Below are positions 53,729 through 63,977 of a DNA stretch of 64,000 nucleotides, in pieces (positions within the stretch are counted from its first letter, which is position 1; each line of letters opens with the position of its first letter). Position numbers and translations under genes: made by a program. Below the pieces are notes generated by a model that ran no database searches, was not told where the DNA came from, and saw only the letters and a program-made list of their open reading frames with translations. This DNA is from Celeribacter indicus. Lineage in GTDB: Bacteria > Pseudomonadota > Alphaproteobacteria > Rhodobacterales > Rhodobacteraceae. The stretch is taken from contig NZ_CP004393.1 of the NCBI RefSeq assembly GCF_000819565.1, positions 3,658,001-3,722,000 on the forward strand, in the 5' to 3' direction.

Positions 53729-54214
53729 GTGAGCGTCGATGTCGGCATCATCATGGGCAGCCAGTCGGACTGGCCGACCATGAAACGCGCAGCGGAAATC
53801 CTCGGGGATCTGGGCATAGGATACGAGGCGAAAATCGTCTCCGCCCACCGCACCCCCGACCGGCTCTGGAGCTATGGCAAGCAGGCCGCCGGACGCGGGC
53901 TCAAGGTGATCATCGCCGGCGCGGGCGGTGCCGCGCACCTGCCGGGCATGATGGCATCGAAAACCCGTGTGCCGGTGATCGGCGTGCCGATCCAGACCCG
54001 CGCGCTCTCGGGCGTCGACAGCCTCTATTCCATCGTCCAGATGCCGAAGGGCTTTCCCGTCGCCACCATGGCCATCGGGGAGGCGGGCGCGGCCAATGCG
54101 GGGCTGATGGCCGCGGGCATCCTCGCGGTCTCCGATCCGGCGCTGGGTGCGCGGCTCGACGCCTGGCGCGAGGCGCTTTCCGCCTCCATTCCCGACGAGC
54201 CCGCCGATGACTGA
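53729..54214 (+). CDS. purE: N5-carboxyaminoimidazole ribonucleotide mutase
   Basis: Rearranges N5-CAIR to CAIR in purine synthesis. 161 aa, class I PurE. Family signatures: [19 protein letters not shown] at the start, [28 protein letters not shown], and [20 protein letters not shown]. Start is GTG 53729 after GAAGGAAG. Overlaps purK by eight bases. Confidence 0.96.
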   Translation: MSVDVGIIMGSQSDWPTMKRAAEILGDLGIGYEAKIVSAHRTPDRLWSYGKQAAGRGLKVIIAGAGGAAHLPGMMASKTRVPVIGVPIQTRALSGVDSLYSIVQMPKGFPVATMAIGEAGAANAGLMAAGILAVSDPALGARLDAWREALSASIPDEPADD

Positions 54215-55283
54215 GCCCCTCCAGCCCGGTGCGACCATCGGCATTCTCGGCGGCGGCCAGCTCGGGCGCATGCTGTCCGTCGCGGCCTCGCGCCTCGGAT
54301 TCAGGACCTGCATCTTCGAGCCCGGCGGCGACTGCCCGGCGTCCCATGTCGCGCAGTCCCATGTCCGCGCGCCCTACGAGGACGAGGAGGCGCTGCGCCG
54401 CTTCGCCGCCTCGGTGGACGTGGTGACCTACGAATTCGAGAACGTGCCGACGTCCGCGCTCGATCTCATCGAATCGCTCGTGCCGATCCGCCCCAACCGC
54501 AAGGCGCTCGCCGTGTCGCAGGACCGGCTGACGGAAAAGGCGTTCCTGTCCGGGCTGGGCCTCGCCGTCGCGCCCTATGCCGCGGTGGATGACGAGGTCG
54601 ACCTGGTGGAGGCCATCGACGAGATTGGCACGCCCGCGATCCTCAAGACCCGCCGCTTCGGCTATGACGGCAAGGGGCAGGCGCGGATCGCCGCGCCGCA
54701 GGAGGCACAGGCGGCGCTCGCCGACATGGCCGGTGCCTCCGCGATCCTCGAGGGCTTCGTCGATTTCTCGCACGAGGTCTCGGTGATCGCCGCGCGCGGG
54801 CTCGGCGGCGATGTCGCCTGTTTCGATCCGGGCGAGAACGTGCACAAATCCGGCATCCTGCACAAGACCACCGTGCCGGCCCGCCTCACCCCCGCCCAGC
54901 GGACCGACGCCGTGCTTCTTGCCGCCAAGATCCTGAACGCGCTCGATTATGTCGGGGTGATGGGAGTGGAGCTCTTTGTCACGACAACCGGGCTCGTGGT
55001 GAACGAGATCGCGCCGCGCGTGCACAATTCCGGCCACTGGACGCAGAACGGCTGTGTCATCGACCAGTTCGAACAACATGTCCGCGCCGTCGCCGGCTGG
55101 CCGCTTGGCGACGGAAAGCGGCATTCCAACGTCGAGATGCTCAATCTGATCGGTGAGGATGTCGCGCGCATTCCCGATTTCTCCAGGGACGGCTCCGTCG
55201 CGATCCACCTCTACGGCAAGGCGGAGGCAAAGCCCGGTCGCAAGATGGGCCATGTGAACCGCCTGCTCGGCCCCGCCGCCTGA
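54207..55283 (+). CDS. purK: N5-carboxyaminoimidazole ribonucleotide synthase
   Basis: ATP-grasp enzyme that carboxylates AIR with bicarbonate. 358 aa. N-terminal [23 protein letters not shown]-grasp core [16 protein letters not shown] and [30 protein letters not shown] near residue 265. Start ATG 54207 overlaps the purE end, so the pair is translationally coupled and functionally sequential. Confidence 0.96.
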   Translation: MTEPLQPGATIGILGGGQLGRMLSVAASRLGFRTCIFEPGGDCPASHVAQSHVRAPYEDEEALRRFAASVDVVTYEFENVPTSALDLIESLVPIRPNRKALAVSQDRLTEKAFLSGLGLAVAPYAAVDDEVDLVEAIDEIGTPAILKTRRFGYDGKGQARIAAPQEAQAALADMAGASAILEGFVDFSHEVSVIAARGLGGDVACFDPGENVHKSGILHKTTVPARLTPAQRTDAVLLAAKILNALDYVGVMGVELFVTTTGLVVNEIAPRVHNSGHWTQNGCVIDQFEQHVRAVAGWPLGDGKRHSNVEMLNLIGEDVARIPDFSRDGSVAIHLYGKAEAKPGRKMGHVNRLLGPAA

Positions 55284-55300
55284 CCGGCGCGCGCCTCGCG

Positions 55301-55801
55301 TCAGGTCACGAGGCGTTCGTCGAACCGGCTGTAGGCGAGCGGGTAGATCAGGCGTTGTGACGACATGCCTGTGCCCGGCGCGATCGGATAGAGCGCGGTG
55401 AACCGGGCGGCGATCGGTGTTTCGAGCCGCGAGGCGGCGAGCGTGGAGAACCCGAGCCGCCCGAAATAGGCCGGATCTCCGATCACCACCACCGCTTTCG
55501 CCCGTTCCCGCCGCGCGTCGTCCAGGCCCTGCGCGACGAGGTCGCGCCCCATCCCGCGCTTGTGATGGCTGGGGGAGATCGCCAGAATCGACAGCGCCCA
55601 CCAGTCGGCGGGCACGATCATCCGGGCAAAACAGACATAGCCGAGCACCCTGCCGCCTTCGCAGGCAATGCGCTCCATCGCGACCGCCCCCTCCCCGCGC
55701 AGCGCGCGTGCGAAACGATACATCTGCGGCCCGTCGAACGTGCTGTCGAGCAGGATCGAAAGCGGCAGGTCGTCGTCGGCGGAGAGGGCGCGCAGATGCA
55801 T
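55301..55801 (-). CDS. GNAT N-acetyltransferase
   Basis: 166 aa. Acetyl-CoA binding loop KRGMGRDLVAQGL near residue 80, after the strand WWALSILAISPSH, and VVIGDPAYFGRLGF (the tyrosine/Phe strand of the YhbS-like branch). Substrate unknown. I use ATG 55801; the 41 further in-frame residues are Arg-rich and unlikely. It converges on purK and is separated from groEL by 226 bases. Confidence 0.85.
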   Translation of the reverse strand: MHLRALSADDDLPLSILLDSTFDGPQMYRFARALRGEGAVAMERIACEGGRVLGYVCFARMIVPADWWALSILAISPSHHKRGMGRDLVAQGLDDARRERAKAVVVIGDPAYFGRLGFSTLAASRLETPIAARFTALYPIAPGTGMSSQRLIYPLAYSRFDERLVT

Positions 55802-55940
55802 GGCGGATCCCGACAAAGGCTGTCTCTGCGAGACTGCGGACCGGCGGAGCGCCGTGCAAGCCCGCGGCAGGGCATCGCCGCGCCTGCCGCGGAAATCCGC
55901 GCCATCTGCTGCAATAGCGGGCACTTTCGGGCCCGAATGA

Positions 55941-55965
55941 GAAAAGGGCCGCCGAAGGGCGACCC
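55941..55965 (-). terminator. Terminator after groEL
   Basis: On the minus strand GGGTCGCC-CTTC-GGCGGCCC followed by TTTT (55945-55942). One G-U pair in the stem. A second hairpin CGCGCCC/GGGCGCG (56002-56019) lies nearer the groEL stop. Confidence 0.7.
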
Positions 55966-56027
55966 TCTCGTTTTTCCGGCAGGTGCGGGATGTGCCCGCG
56001 TCGCGCCCCGAAGGGCGCGCCGCAGTC

Positions 56028-57674
<1,647 letters not shown>

Positions 57675-57707
57675 TCACTCCAATCTGAAGGTTTTCAGGG
57701 GGACGTC

Positions 57708-57995
57708 TCAGGCGATGATGCCGAGAATGTCCGACTCTTTCATGATGAGAAGCTCTTTGCCGTCGAGGGTGACTTCGGTGCCGGACCATTTGCCGAACAG
57801 GATCTTGTCGCCTTCTTTCACGGACGGCGCGATCAGCTCGCCGCTGTCCTTGCGCGCACCTTCGCCGACGGCGACGATCTTGCCCTCGGCAGGCTTTTCT
57901 TTCGCGCTATCGGGGATGATGAGACCGCCTGCGGTCTTTTCGTCGCTTTCAACACGTTCGACCAGAACACGGTCGTGCAGCGGTTTGAATGCCAT
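57708..57995 (-). CDS. groES: Co-chaperonin GroES
   Basis: Heptameric lid for GroEL. 95 aa. Landmarks: [36 protein letters not shown] (mobile loop that contacts GroEL), and [21 protein letters not shown] use ATG 57995 after AAGGAGCC; 25 further in-frame codons lie in the CIRCE leader. First gene of the groES-groEL operon. Confidence 0.97.
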   Translation of the reverse strand: MAFKPLHDRVLVERVESDEKTAGGLIIPDSAKEKPAEGKIVAVGEGARKDSGELIAPSVKEGDKILFGKWSGTEVTLDGKELLIMKESDILGIIA

Positions 57996-58063
57996 CTTGG
58001 AGGCTCCTTCGCTCACAGTTTCAGTTGTCGGGGCCGCCCTGTCGGACGGTGGTAAATCGGACG

Positions 58064-58090
58064 TTAGCACTCATTGGTGGCGAGTGATAA
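58064..58090. promoter_or_regulatory. CIRCE element (HrcA operator)
   Basis: TTAGCACTC (58064-58072), nine bases, GAGTGATAA (58082-58090). One base differs from the perfect TTAGCACTC-N9-GAGTGCTAA. HrcA should bind here and repress groESL until heat shock. Confidence 0.93.
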
Positions 58091-58097
58091 CGCCGCA

Positions 58098-58126
58098 TAG
58101 TTAGGCAGGGCTCCCGAGGCTGTCAA
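58098..58126 (-). promoter_or_regulatory. groESL housekeeping promoter
   Basis: TTGACA (58126-58121), 17 bases, TAACTA (58103-58098). The CIRCE element begins eight bases downstream of the -10, at the expected start site. Confidence 0.75.
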
Positions 58127-58175
58127 CAGCGCGTGAACGAAAAAATGCACCGCGGGGCGGACGCCGGTGCCGGGG

Positions 58176-58841
58176 TCACTCCGCCGTGCCGCCACCCGCA
58201 CCGCGGCCGGCTTCCGTCAGCGCGTAGATCCCCACCGACACCTTCGTGAACCAGCCGTAATGGTTGTCCCGCATCAGCCGCGTCGCCTGCACGACGCCCG
58301 TGGCCTGCGCGACCGCCGCGCCCTTTGTCGGACCGTGTTCGGAAAGATGCAAACGACATTTCTCCGCCGCCTGCCGGTAGGCCGTGACCCGCCCACCGGC
58401 GCGGGATCCGCCGAGGTTGGGATCGCCCTCCCGCGCGGCGAATTCGCCCAGGAGCCCCCGCGCCTTTCGCGCATTGCGGCGCGGCCGCGTCGCGCCGGGT
58501 TCATGATGGAGCTGCACCCCGCCCGTCGCGAGATCGACCGAGAGCACGCCGAGCCCGAGACGCCGGCACAGCCCCAGATTGCCCTTGAACATCCGCCAGC
58601 CGGCCCGGCCCCGCCAGCGCGGGACGGCGAGATAGACCTGATCGCTCAGCGCCTGCCGCGCCACGCCCTGTTGCAGCAAGAGAAGGGAAAACCCCGTCTT
58701 CAGCTCGACGATCACCGGCGGCGCGCCGTCGCGCAGCGCCACGACATCGGCGTCCTTCACCTCTGCCTTCACCTCGTAGCCGAGGCTTTCGAGAAAGGCC
58801 TTCACGGGCAGATAGAGGTCGGTTTCGCGGATCTGGCTCAT
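58176..58841 (-). CDS. DUF2161 protein, PD-(D/E)XK nuclease-like fold
   Basis: 221 aa. The N-terminal part LYLPVKAFLESLGYEVKAEV, then VKDADVVALRDG and PVIVELKTGFSLLLLQQGV, has the D...(E)xK pattern of PD-(D/E)XK enzymes, and the rest is a basic helical region ending in a winged-helix-like ATRLMRDNHYGWFTKVSVGI. DUF2161 is described as a putative phosphodiesterase family of unknown role, mostly in Rhodobacteraceae. The start ATG 58841 overlaps a possible ATG of the divergent ZIP gene. Confidence 0.88.
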   Translation of the reverse strand: MSQIRETDLYLPVKAFLESLGYEVKAEVKDADVVALRDGAPPVIVELKTGFSLLLLQQGVARQALSDQVYLAVPRWRGRAGWRMFKGNLGLCRRLGLGVLSVDLATGGVQLHHEPGATRPRRNARKARGLLGEFAAREGDPNLGGSRAGGRVTAYRQAAEKCRLHLSEHGPTKGAAVAQATGVVQATRLMRDNHYGWFTKVSVGIYALTEAGRGAGGGTAE

Positions 58842-58881
58842 GCCCCTTCATAGCCGAGCGCCGCGCGGCGAGGAACCCGGC

Positions 58882-59604
58882 ATGCACAGCCGGCGTTGCC
58901 TGTTCATGTTGATGACCCTCGCCATACTCGCCGCCGTCAGTGCCGCACTTCTGATCGGGGCGCTCTGGGGTGTCTGGCGTCCGCCGTCCGAGGGCACCGA
59001 GGGGTTTCTCATCGCACTGGCGGGCGGCGCACTCATCGTGTCGGTCATGTCCGAACTCGTCGAACCCGCGAGCGAGAAGATCGCCTTCCCCCTGCTCGCC
59101 GCCGCACTTTTGGGCGGCGCCGTCTGTTTCGTCCTCGCGGACCGCTACGTGATGAAGAATCTCGGCGCGGAGAGCGGCGGCGGGCTGCTGCTCGCCGTCA
59201 CGCTCGACGGCATTCCGGAGAATCTCGCGCTCGGCGTGGCGCTGATCGGGGCGGACCCGCTGATGGCGGCCTCGCTTGCGGGCTCGATCTTCCTGTCGAA
59301 CCTGCCCGAGGCGGCGGGTGGCGCGCGCGGCATGGTCTCCGACGGCATTTCGGGGAGCCGCGTGCTCGCGATCTGGACGGGAACGGCGGTGATCCTCGCC
59401 CTCGCGGCGCTGGCGGGCAAGCTCGCGCTGGCCAATGTCGGGGAACAGCCGCTGGCCATCATCCGCACCTTTGCCGGCGGGGTCGTCGCCGCCTCGCTCG
59501 CCACGGAGGTCTTCCCGAAGGCCTACAGGGAAGACAAGCTCTGGACCGGCCTCGCCATCGCCCTCGGCCTGCTGGCCGCGCACGGGCTCAGCAAACTCGG
59601 ATAG
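58882..59604 (+). CDS. ZIP-family metal transporter
   Basis: 240 aa, about eight membrane helices. Seen: LMTLAILAAVSAALLIGALW, GFLIALAGGALIVSVMSELV, and the ZIP core LDGIPENLALGVALIGADPL followed by GSIFLSNLPEAAGGARGM. The usual His pair of helix 4 is replaced by DGIPEN, a variant seen in ZIP-like proteins, so zinc specificity is uncertain. I use ATG 58882 after GAGGAA; an ATG at 58840 would overlap the DUF2161 start. Two coupled genes may follow. Confidence 0.8.
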   Translation: MHSRRCLFMLMTLAILAAVSAALLIGALWGVWRPPSEGTEGFLIALAGGALIVSVMSELVEPASEKIAFPLLAAALLGGAVCFVLADRYVMKNLGAESGGGLLLAVTLDGIPENLALGVALIGADPLMAASLAGSIFLSNLPEAAGGARGMVSDGISGSRVLAIWTGTAVILALAALAGKLALANVGEQPLAIIRTFAGGVVAASLATEVFPKAYREDKLWTGLAIALGLLAAHGLSKLG

Positions 59605-59617
59605 ACGGGAGGGACTC

Positions 59618-59956
59618 ATGCCCGACGACTTGTGGACACAGGAAAGACGCTTCTGGATCGAGGGCGCCGAAGAATACCGCCGCCACATGGACCCCGGCTG
59701 CGTGATGGTCTTCGCCGGGCGCGGGATCCTCATGGGCCCCGACATTCTCGCGGCGCTCCGGGATGCCGAACGCTGGCGCGAGGTCAGCTTCACCGGACAG
59801 ACCCTCTATCACTCCGACGACGTCGCCGTGCTCGCCTATTTCGCCACGGCGGTGAAGGCCGCGGGGGACTACCGGGCGGCCTGTTCCTCGACCTATCACC
59901 GCTCGGACACCGGCGCCTGGGCGCTCGTCAGCCACCACCAGTCCCCGCTGGCCTAG
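59618..59956 (+). CDS. NTF2-like (DUF4440-type) protein
   Basis: 112-aa soluble alpha+beta-barrel protein. Seen: DLWTQERRFWIEGAEEYRRH and SFTGQTLYHSDDVAVLAYFA, then the closing WALVSHHQSPLA. The fold holds many small-molecule binding or isomerase functions; none can be assigned. ATG 59618 follows GGGAGGG, 13 bases after the ZIP stop, so the two are probably one transcript. Confidence 0.82.
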   Translation: MPDDLWTQERRFWIEGAEEYRRHMDPGCVMVFAGRGILMGPDILAALRDAERWREVSFTGQTLYHSDDVAVLAYFATAVKAAGDYRAACSSTYHRSDTGAWALVSHHQSPLA

Positions 59957-60040
59957 ACATTCGGCGCGCGAGTGGTGACAAGCCATGCCGCGCCGCCTAT
60001 AAGAGCGCCGAAACTCGCCAATATCCATGGGACAGTGCAT

Positions 60041-60961
60041 ATGACCACGCTCGTTTTCGGCCACAAGTCGCCCGACACCGACTCCACCGGCTCCCCGCTC
60101 ATCTGGGAATGGTACCTCAATGAGGTGAAAGGCATCGACGCGAAGGCCGTCCTGCTCGGGGAACCGAACACCGAAGCCGCCTTCGTCCTTGAGAAATGGA
60201 ACTGCGACAAGCCGGAGATCCTTTCGGAGCTTGCGGACGGGCAGTCGGTCGTGATCGTGGACACGAACAACCCCGCCGAGCTTCCGGCGAACATCAACGC
60301 GGCCGATATCGCGGAGATCATCGACCACCACAAGCTCGTCGGCGGGCTGGAGACGAAGGGACCGATCGAGATCACGATCCGGCCGCTGGCCTGCACCGCG
60401 ACGGTCATGTTCGACCTGATGGGGCCCGACGCGCAGAAGATGCCCGACCGGATCAAGGGGCTGATGCTGTCCTGCATCCTGTCGGACACGCTCGAATTCC
60501 GCTCGCCCACCACCACGGATCACGATCGCGCGCTGGCCGAACAGCTCGCCTCCGAGCTCAACATCACGATCAGCCAGTATGCCTCCGAGATGTTCGAGGC
60601 GAAATCCGACATCTCCGCCTTCTCCGACGCCGAACTGATCCGCATGGACAGCAAGGAATACGAGGTGGACGGCACGAAATTCCGCGTCTCCGTGCTCGAG
60701 ACCACGGCACCGAAGCTCGTGCTCGACCGCAAGGACAGCCTCGTGAAATCCTTCGCGGACGTGGCGAAGGAGGACGGGGTCGACCAGGTCCTGCTCTTCG
60801 TCGTGGACATCCTCAACGAGGAGGCGACCTTCTTCACGCCGAACGAGCTGACGAAATCGGTGGCGGAGAAATCCTTTGGCGCGACAGCGACCGGCGACAC
60901 GGTGGTGCTTCCCGGCATCATGTCGCGCAAGAAACAGATCATTCCGAACCTGAAGGTCTGA
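60041..60961 (+). CDS. ppaC: Manganese-dependent inorganic pyrophosphatase (class C/II)
   Basis: Hydrolyses pyrophosphate. 306 aa of the DHH-DHHA2 type, unrelated to the common PpA. Metal motifs: VFGHKSPDTDSTGS at the start, VIVDTNNPAELP, and EIIDHHKLVGGLE. The DHHA2 domain closes with TVVLPGIMSRKKQIIPNLKV. I use ATG 60041; 23 upstream in-frame codons have no ribosome site. A strong terminator follows. Family assignment is firm. Confidence 0.95.
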   Translation: MTTLVFGHKSPDTDSTGSPLIWEWYLNEVKGIDAKAVLLGEPNTEAAFVLEKWNCDKPEILSELADGQSVVIVDTNNPAELPANINAADIAEIIDHHKLVGGLETKGPIEITIRPLACTATVMFDLMGPDAQKMPDRIKGLMLSCILSDTLEFRSPTTTDHDRALAEQLASELNITISQYASEMFEAKSDISAFSDAELIRMDSKEYEVDGTKFRVSVLETTAPKLVLDRKDSLVKSFADVAKEDGVDQVLLFVVDILNEEATFFTPNELTKSVAEKSFGATATGDTVVLPGIMSRKKQIIPNLKV

Positions 60962-60971
60962 TCGGCACCGC

Positions 60972-60998
60972 AGGCCCGCCCGACCGGCGGGCCTTTTA
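60972..60998 (+). terminator. Terminator after ppaC
   Basis: Stem AGGCCCGCC (60972-60980) with GGCGGGCCT (60986-60994), then TTTATT. Confidence 0.85.
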
Positions 60999-61010
60999 TT
61001 CGGAGAGCCC

Positions 61011-61487
61011 ATGCTCACAGCCCCGGATTTCATGCGTGAGCTGAAGCGCGGCGAGGAGGCGGAGGTCGCCGCCCTGCTCGACGCCGCCTTCGGACGCCCG
61101 GACGAATCGCAGCTCGTCGGCGCGCTGCGCAAGAGCGGCGCGATGGCCGGCGAGATGGTTCTGCCCATGGCCGGCGGGATCGTCGGCTATGCCGCGCTCT
61201 CCGCGATGCGCGCGCCGAAGGGCTGGCTCTGCCTTGCCCCCGTCGCGATCCGGCCGGATGTCCAGCGACGCGGCTACGGGCGGCGGCTCGTCGGCATGAT
61301 CGCGCAATGGGCGACGATGTCGGGCGCGACGGTGGTGGTGCTGGGCGATCCCGCCTTCTACGCGCGCTGCGGTTTCGCCCCGCTCTCCGCGGGCATCCGC
61401 TCCCCCTACCCGACCGATCACACCCTGACCGCCGGACCGGCCGGCACTGCGGCGACGGAGCTGGTCTATCCGAAAGCGTTCGGCTAG
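61011..61487 (+). CDS. GNAT N-acetyltransferase
   Basis: 158 aa. Strand CLAPVAIRPDVQRRGYGRRL with the acetyl-CoA loop QRRGYG, then VVVLGDPAFYARCGFAPL, the YhbS-like signature also seen in the GNAT at 55301-55801. Substrate unknown. ATG 61011 is nine bases after GGAGAG. It begins just beyond the ppaC terminator. Confidence 0.86.
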   Translation: MLTAPDFMRELKRGEEAEVAALLDAAFGRPDESQLVGALRKSGAMAGEMVLPMAGGIVGYAALSAMRAPKGWLCLAPVAIRPDVQRRGYGRRLVGMIAQWATMSGATVVVLGDPAFYARCGFAPLSAGIRSPYPTDHTLTAGPAGTAATELVYPKAFG

Positions 61488-61575
61488 CCGCCCTCCCCGC
61501 CCGGCAGACGGCCTGCCCCTATCCTTTCCCGGCCGCGCGCGCTAACAAGACGCGACCGCCACTGACGAGGCCCGC

Positions 61576-62448
61576 ATGACCCGCCTGATCCAATCGCTTT
61601 CCGAAATCTCCGCCGATTACGACGCGCTGTTCGTGGACCTCTGGGGCTGCATGCACAATGGCGTCACGGCTTTCCCCGAGGCCGTCGCGGCGATGCAGAC
61701 CTATCGCGCGACCGGCGGAAAGGTGGTCCTGGTCACCAATTCCCCGCGCCCCTGGCGCTCGGTCGCCCGGCAGATCGCGGAATTCGGCGTCCCCGAGGAC
61801 GCCTATGACGCCATCGCCACCTCGGGCGATTCGGCGCGGATGGCGATGTTCCTCGGCGCGGTCGGCGAAAGGATCTGGCATATCGGACAGGTCTTCGAGG
61901 AGGAGTTCTTCCAGCCGATGTCCCTCCTCGAGGACCCGGTCGCGGTGACGCTCGTCCCGCTCGAGGAGGCGGAGGGCATCGTCGTCTCCGGCCCCGAGGA
62001 TCCGCTGGCCGATCCCGAGGTCTATCGCCCGCAATTCCTCTACGCCCGTGAAAAGGGGCTCAAGCTCCTCTGCGCCAATCCCGACATCGTCGTCGACCGC
62101 GGCGAGGTGCGGGAATGGTGCGCCGGGGCGCTCGCGGCGCTCTACACCGACATGGGCGGCGAAAGCCTCTATTTCGGCAAGCCGCATCCGCCGATCTACG
62201 ACCTCGCCCGCCGCCGGCTCGCAAGGGTCTCCCCGGTCGAGGACAGCCGCATCCTGTGCATCGGCGACGGGATCGGCACCGATATTCTCGGCGCGATCGG
62301 GGAGGGCTTCGACACGCTCTTCATCACCGGCGGGCTCGCGGCAAAGGAATTCGGCACGGATCCCGCGACGCCCGACCGGGCACGGCTGCGCGAATGGCTG
62401 GCGGAACAGAACCTCTCCCCCACGGCGGCGATCTCCTTCCTGCGGTGA
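61576..62448 (+). CDS. HAD-family hydrolase (TIGR01459 type)
   Basis: 290 aa. HAD motif I is LFVDLWGCMHNGVTAF, motif II VVLVTNSPRP, the C2-type cap follows, motif III lies around YFGKPHPPIYDLA, and motif IV is LCIGDGIGTDILGAIGEG. The second Asp of motif I is replaced by W-G-C, as in the NagD/pyridoxal-phosphatase-like class. Substrate unknown. Members of this type are characteristic of Rhodobacteraceae and rhizobia. Confidence 0.88.
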   Translation: MTRLIQSLSEISADYDALFVDLWGCMHNGVTAFPEAVAAMQTYRATGGKVVLVTNSPRPWRSVARQIAEFGVPEDAYDAIATSGDSARMAMFLGAVGERIWHIGQVFEEEFFQPMSLLEDPVAVTLVPLEEAEGIVVSGPEDPLADPEVYRPQFLYAREKGLKLLCANPDIVVDRGEVREWCAGALAALYTDMGGESLYFGKPHPPIYDLARRRLARVSPVEDSRILCIGDGIGTDILGAIGEGFDTLFITGGLAAKEFGTDPATPDRARLREWLAEQNLSPTAAISFLR

Positions 62449-62506
62449 GAAGCGCATGGTGAAATAATTTAAATTCACCCGCAGCAATATATGGAAAATT
62501 TTATTT

Positions 62507-62529
62507 CGCGAAAGATTGTTTCTTTCGCG
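62507..62529. promoter_or_regulatory. Nine-base inverted repeat upstream of the MaoC gene
   Basis: CGCGAAAGA (62507-62515) and TCTTTCGCG (62521-62529) with a TTGTT spacer. It overlaps the -35 of a likely promoter and resembles an operator. No regulator is adjacent. Confidence 0.5.
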
Positions 62530-62544
62530 TTCCTCCGCTATGCT
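62516..62544 (+). promoter_or_regulatory. Candidate promoter of the MaoC gene
   Basis: TTGTTT (62516-62521), 17 bases, TATGCT (62539-62544), in an AT-rich stretch (62456-62520) unusual for this genome. About 31 bases of leader to the ATG. Confidence 0.5.
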
Positions 62545-62575
62545 GCACCGCGACAGAGGGAAGGATTCGGAGATC

Positions 62576-63019
62576 ATGTTGGATAACTTGCCCCGCGGAA
62601 CCATCTGCATCGAGGATATCGAGATCGGGATGACGCGCCACCTGCGCAAGACGGTGACGGATCAGGATATCGAGCTGTTCGGCCAGGTCTCCACCGACCG
62701 CAACCCGGTCCATTTCGACGATGCCTATGCCGAAGACACGATTTTCGAGGGCCGCATCGCCCATGGCATGCTGACCGCCGGGCTGATTTCCGCCGTGATC
62801 GGGGAGCAGCTTCCGGGCCACGGCTCCATCTATCTCGGCCAGACGCTGAAGTTCCTCGGACCCGTCCGCCCCGGCGACACGGTGCTGGCGGAGGTGACCG
62901 TGACCGACATCCAGCACGCGAAACGCCGTGTTGCACTTGATTGTCGCTGCACGGTGGGGGATACCGTGGTCCTGAAAGGCGAGGCCATGGTGCTGGCGCC
63001 GAGCCGGAAATTCGACTGA
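62576..63019 (+). CDS. MaoC-type enoyl-CoA hydratase
   Basis: 147-aa hot-dog-fold protein, (R)-specific hydratase type. The hydratase-2 motif is VSTDRNPVHFDDAYAEDTIF, with catalytic Asp and His in DRNPVHFD, then EGRIAHGMLTAGLISAVIG. It converts trans-enoyl-CoA to (R)-3-hydroxyacyl-CoA, feeding polyhydroxyalkanoate or fatty-acid metabolism, by family analogy (PhaJ-like). No pha genes are in view. I use ATG 62576 after GGAGATC. Confidence 0.9.
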   Translation: MLDNLPRGTICIEDIEIGMTRHLRKTVTDQDIELFGQVSTDRNPVHFDDAYAEDTIFEGRIAHGMLTAGLISAVIGEQLPGHGSIYLGQTLKFLGPVRPGDTVLAEVTVTDIQHAKRRVALDCRCTVGDTVVLKGEAMVLAPSRKFD

Positions 63020-63050
63020 CGACGCGGGGGGAGCCCTCGCGAGGAGCCCC

Positions 63051-63977
63051 ATGCAGATCCACACCTCCTGGACCGAGATCCCTGATACGGCCAAAGGCTG
63101 TTCCGCCGCCATCGGAAATTTCGACGGCATCCATCTCGGGCACCGCCGCGTCATAGATCTCGCCCGCGCGCACGGTCCGCTCGGCGTGGTGACCTTCGAA
63201 CCGCATCCGCGGGAATATTTCGCACCCGGCGCGCCGCCCTTCCGTCTCATGAATGCCGAATCCAGGGCGAACCGGCTGTCCAAGCTCGGCGTCGAACATC
63301 TGTTCCAGCTTCCGTTCGACCGGAACCTCGCCACGATGACGCCCGAAGCCTTTGCCCGCGACGTGATCCGCGACGGGCTCGGCCTGTCTCATATCGTGGC
63401 GGGCGAGGATTTCCACTTCGGCGCGAAACGCGCCGGATCGGCGCAGGATCTGGAACGTTTCGGCCGCGAGATGGGCTTTGGCGTGACGGTCGCGGACCTC
63501 CTCGAAACCGACCGGGGCATCTCCTCCTCCTCCGCGATCCGCAAGGCCCTTGCCGAGGGCAAGCCTCAGGTCGCCGCCGACCTGCTCGGCCACTGGCACC
63601 GGATCGAAGGCGCGGTGCAGCACGGCGACAAGCGCGGGCGCGACCTCGGATATCCGACCGCGAACATGTCCGTTGCGGGGCTCCACACGCCGAAATTCGG
63701 GGTCTACGCCGTGTTCGTTGACGTGCTCACCGGACCGCACAAGGGCCAGTACCAGGGGGCCGCCTCCCTCGGCGTGAAACCCACCTTCGGCGCGAACCTG
63801 CCCTGCCTCGAAAGCTATATCTTCGACTTCAGGGGCGATCTCTACGGCGAACATCTCTCGGTCGCCTTCGTCGATTACCTGCGCCCCGAACTGACCTTCA
63901 CCTCTCTCGACGGGCTGATCGCCCGGATGAAGGCGGATTGCGAGGACGCCCGCCGCATCCTCGGCGCAGTGGCATGA
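63051..63977 (+). CDS. ribF: Bifunctional riboflavin kinase / FAD synthetase
   Basis: Makes FMN from riboflavin and then FAD. 308 aa. N-terminal nucleotidyltransferase module with AIGNFDGIHLGHRRVIDLAR and SSSAIRKALAEG, C-terminal riboflavin kinase with GRDLGYPTANMSV and SLGVKPTFGANLPCLESYIF. Length is normal. ATG 63051 follows GAGGAG. The next ATG overlaps its stop by one or two bases, so the following gene is coupled. Confidence 0.97.
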   Translation: MQIHTSWTEIPDTAKGCSAAIGNFDGIHLGHRRVIDLARAHGPLGVVTFEPHPREYFAPGAPPFRLMNAESRANRLSKLGVEHLFQLPFDRNLATMTPEAFARDVIRDGLGLSHIVAGEDFHFGAKRAGSAQDLERFGREMGFGVTVADLLETDRGISSSSAIRKALAEGKPQVAADLLGHWHRIEGAVQHGDKRGRDLGYPTANMSVAGLHTPKFGVYAVFVDVLTGPHKGQYQGAASLGVKPTFGANLPCLESYIFDFRGDLYGEHLSVAFVDYLRPELTFTSLDGLIARMKADCEDARRILGAVA

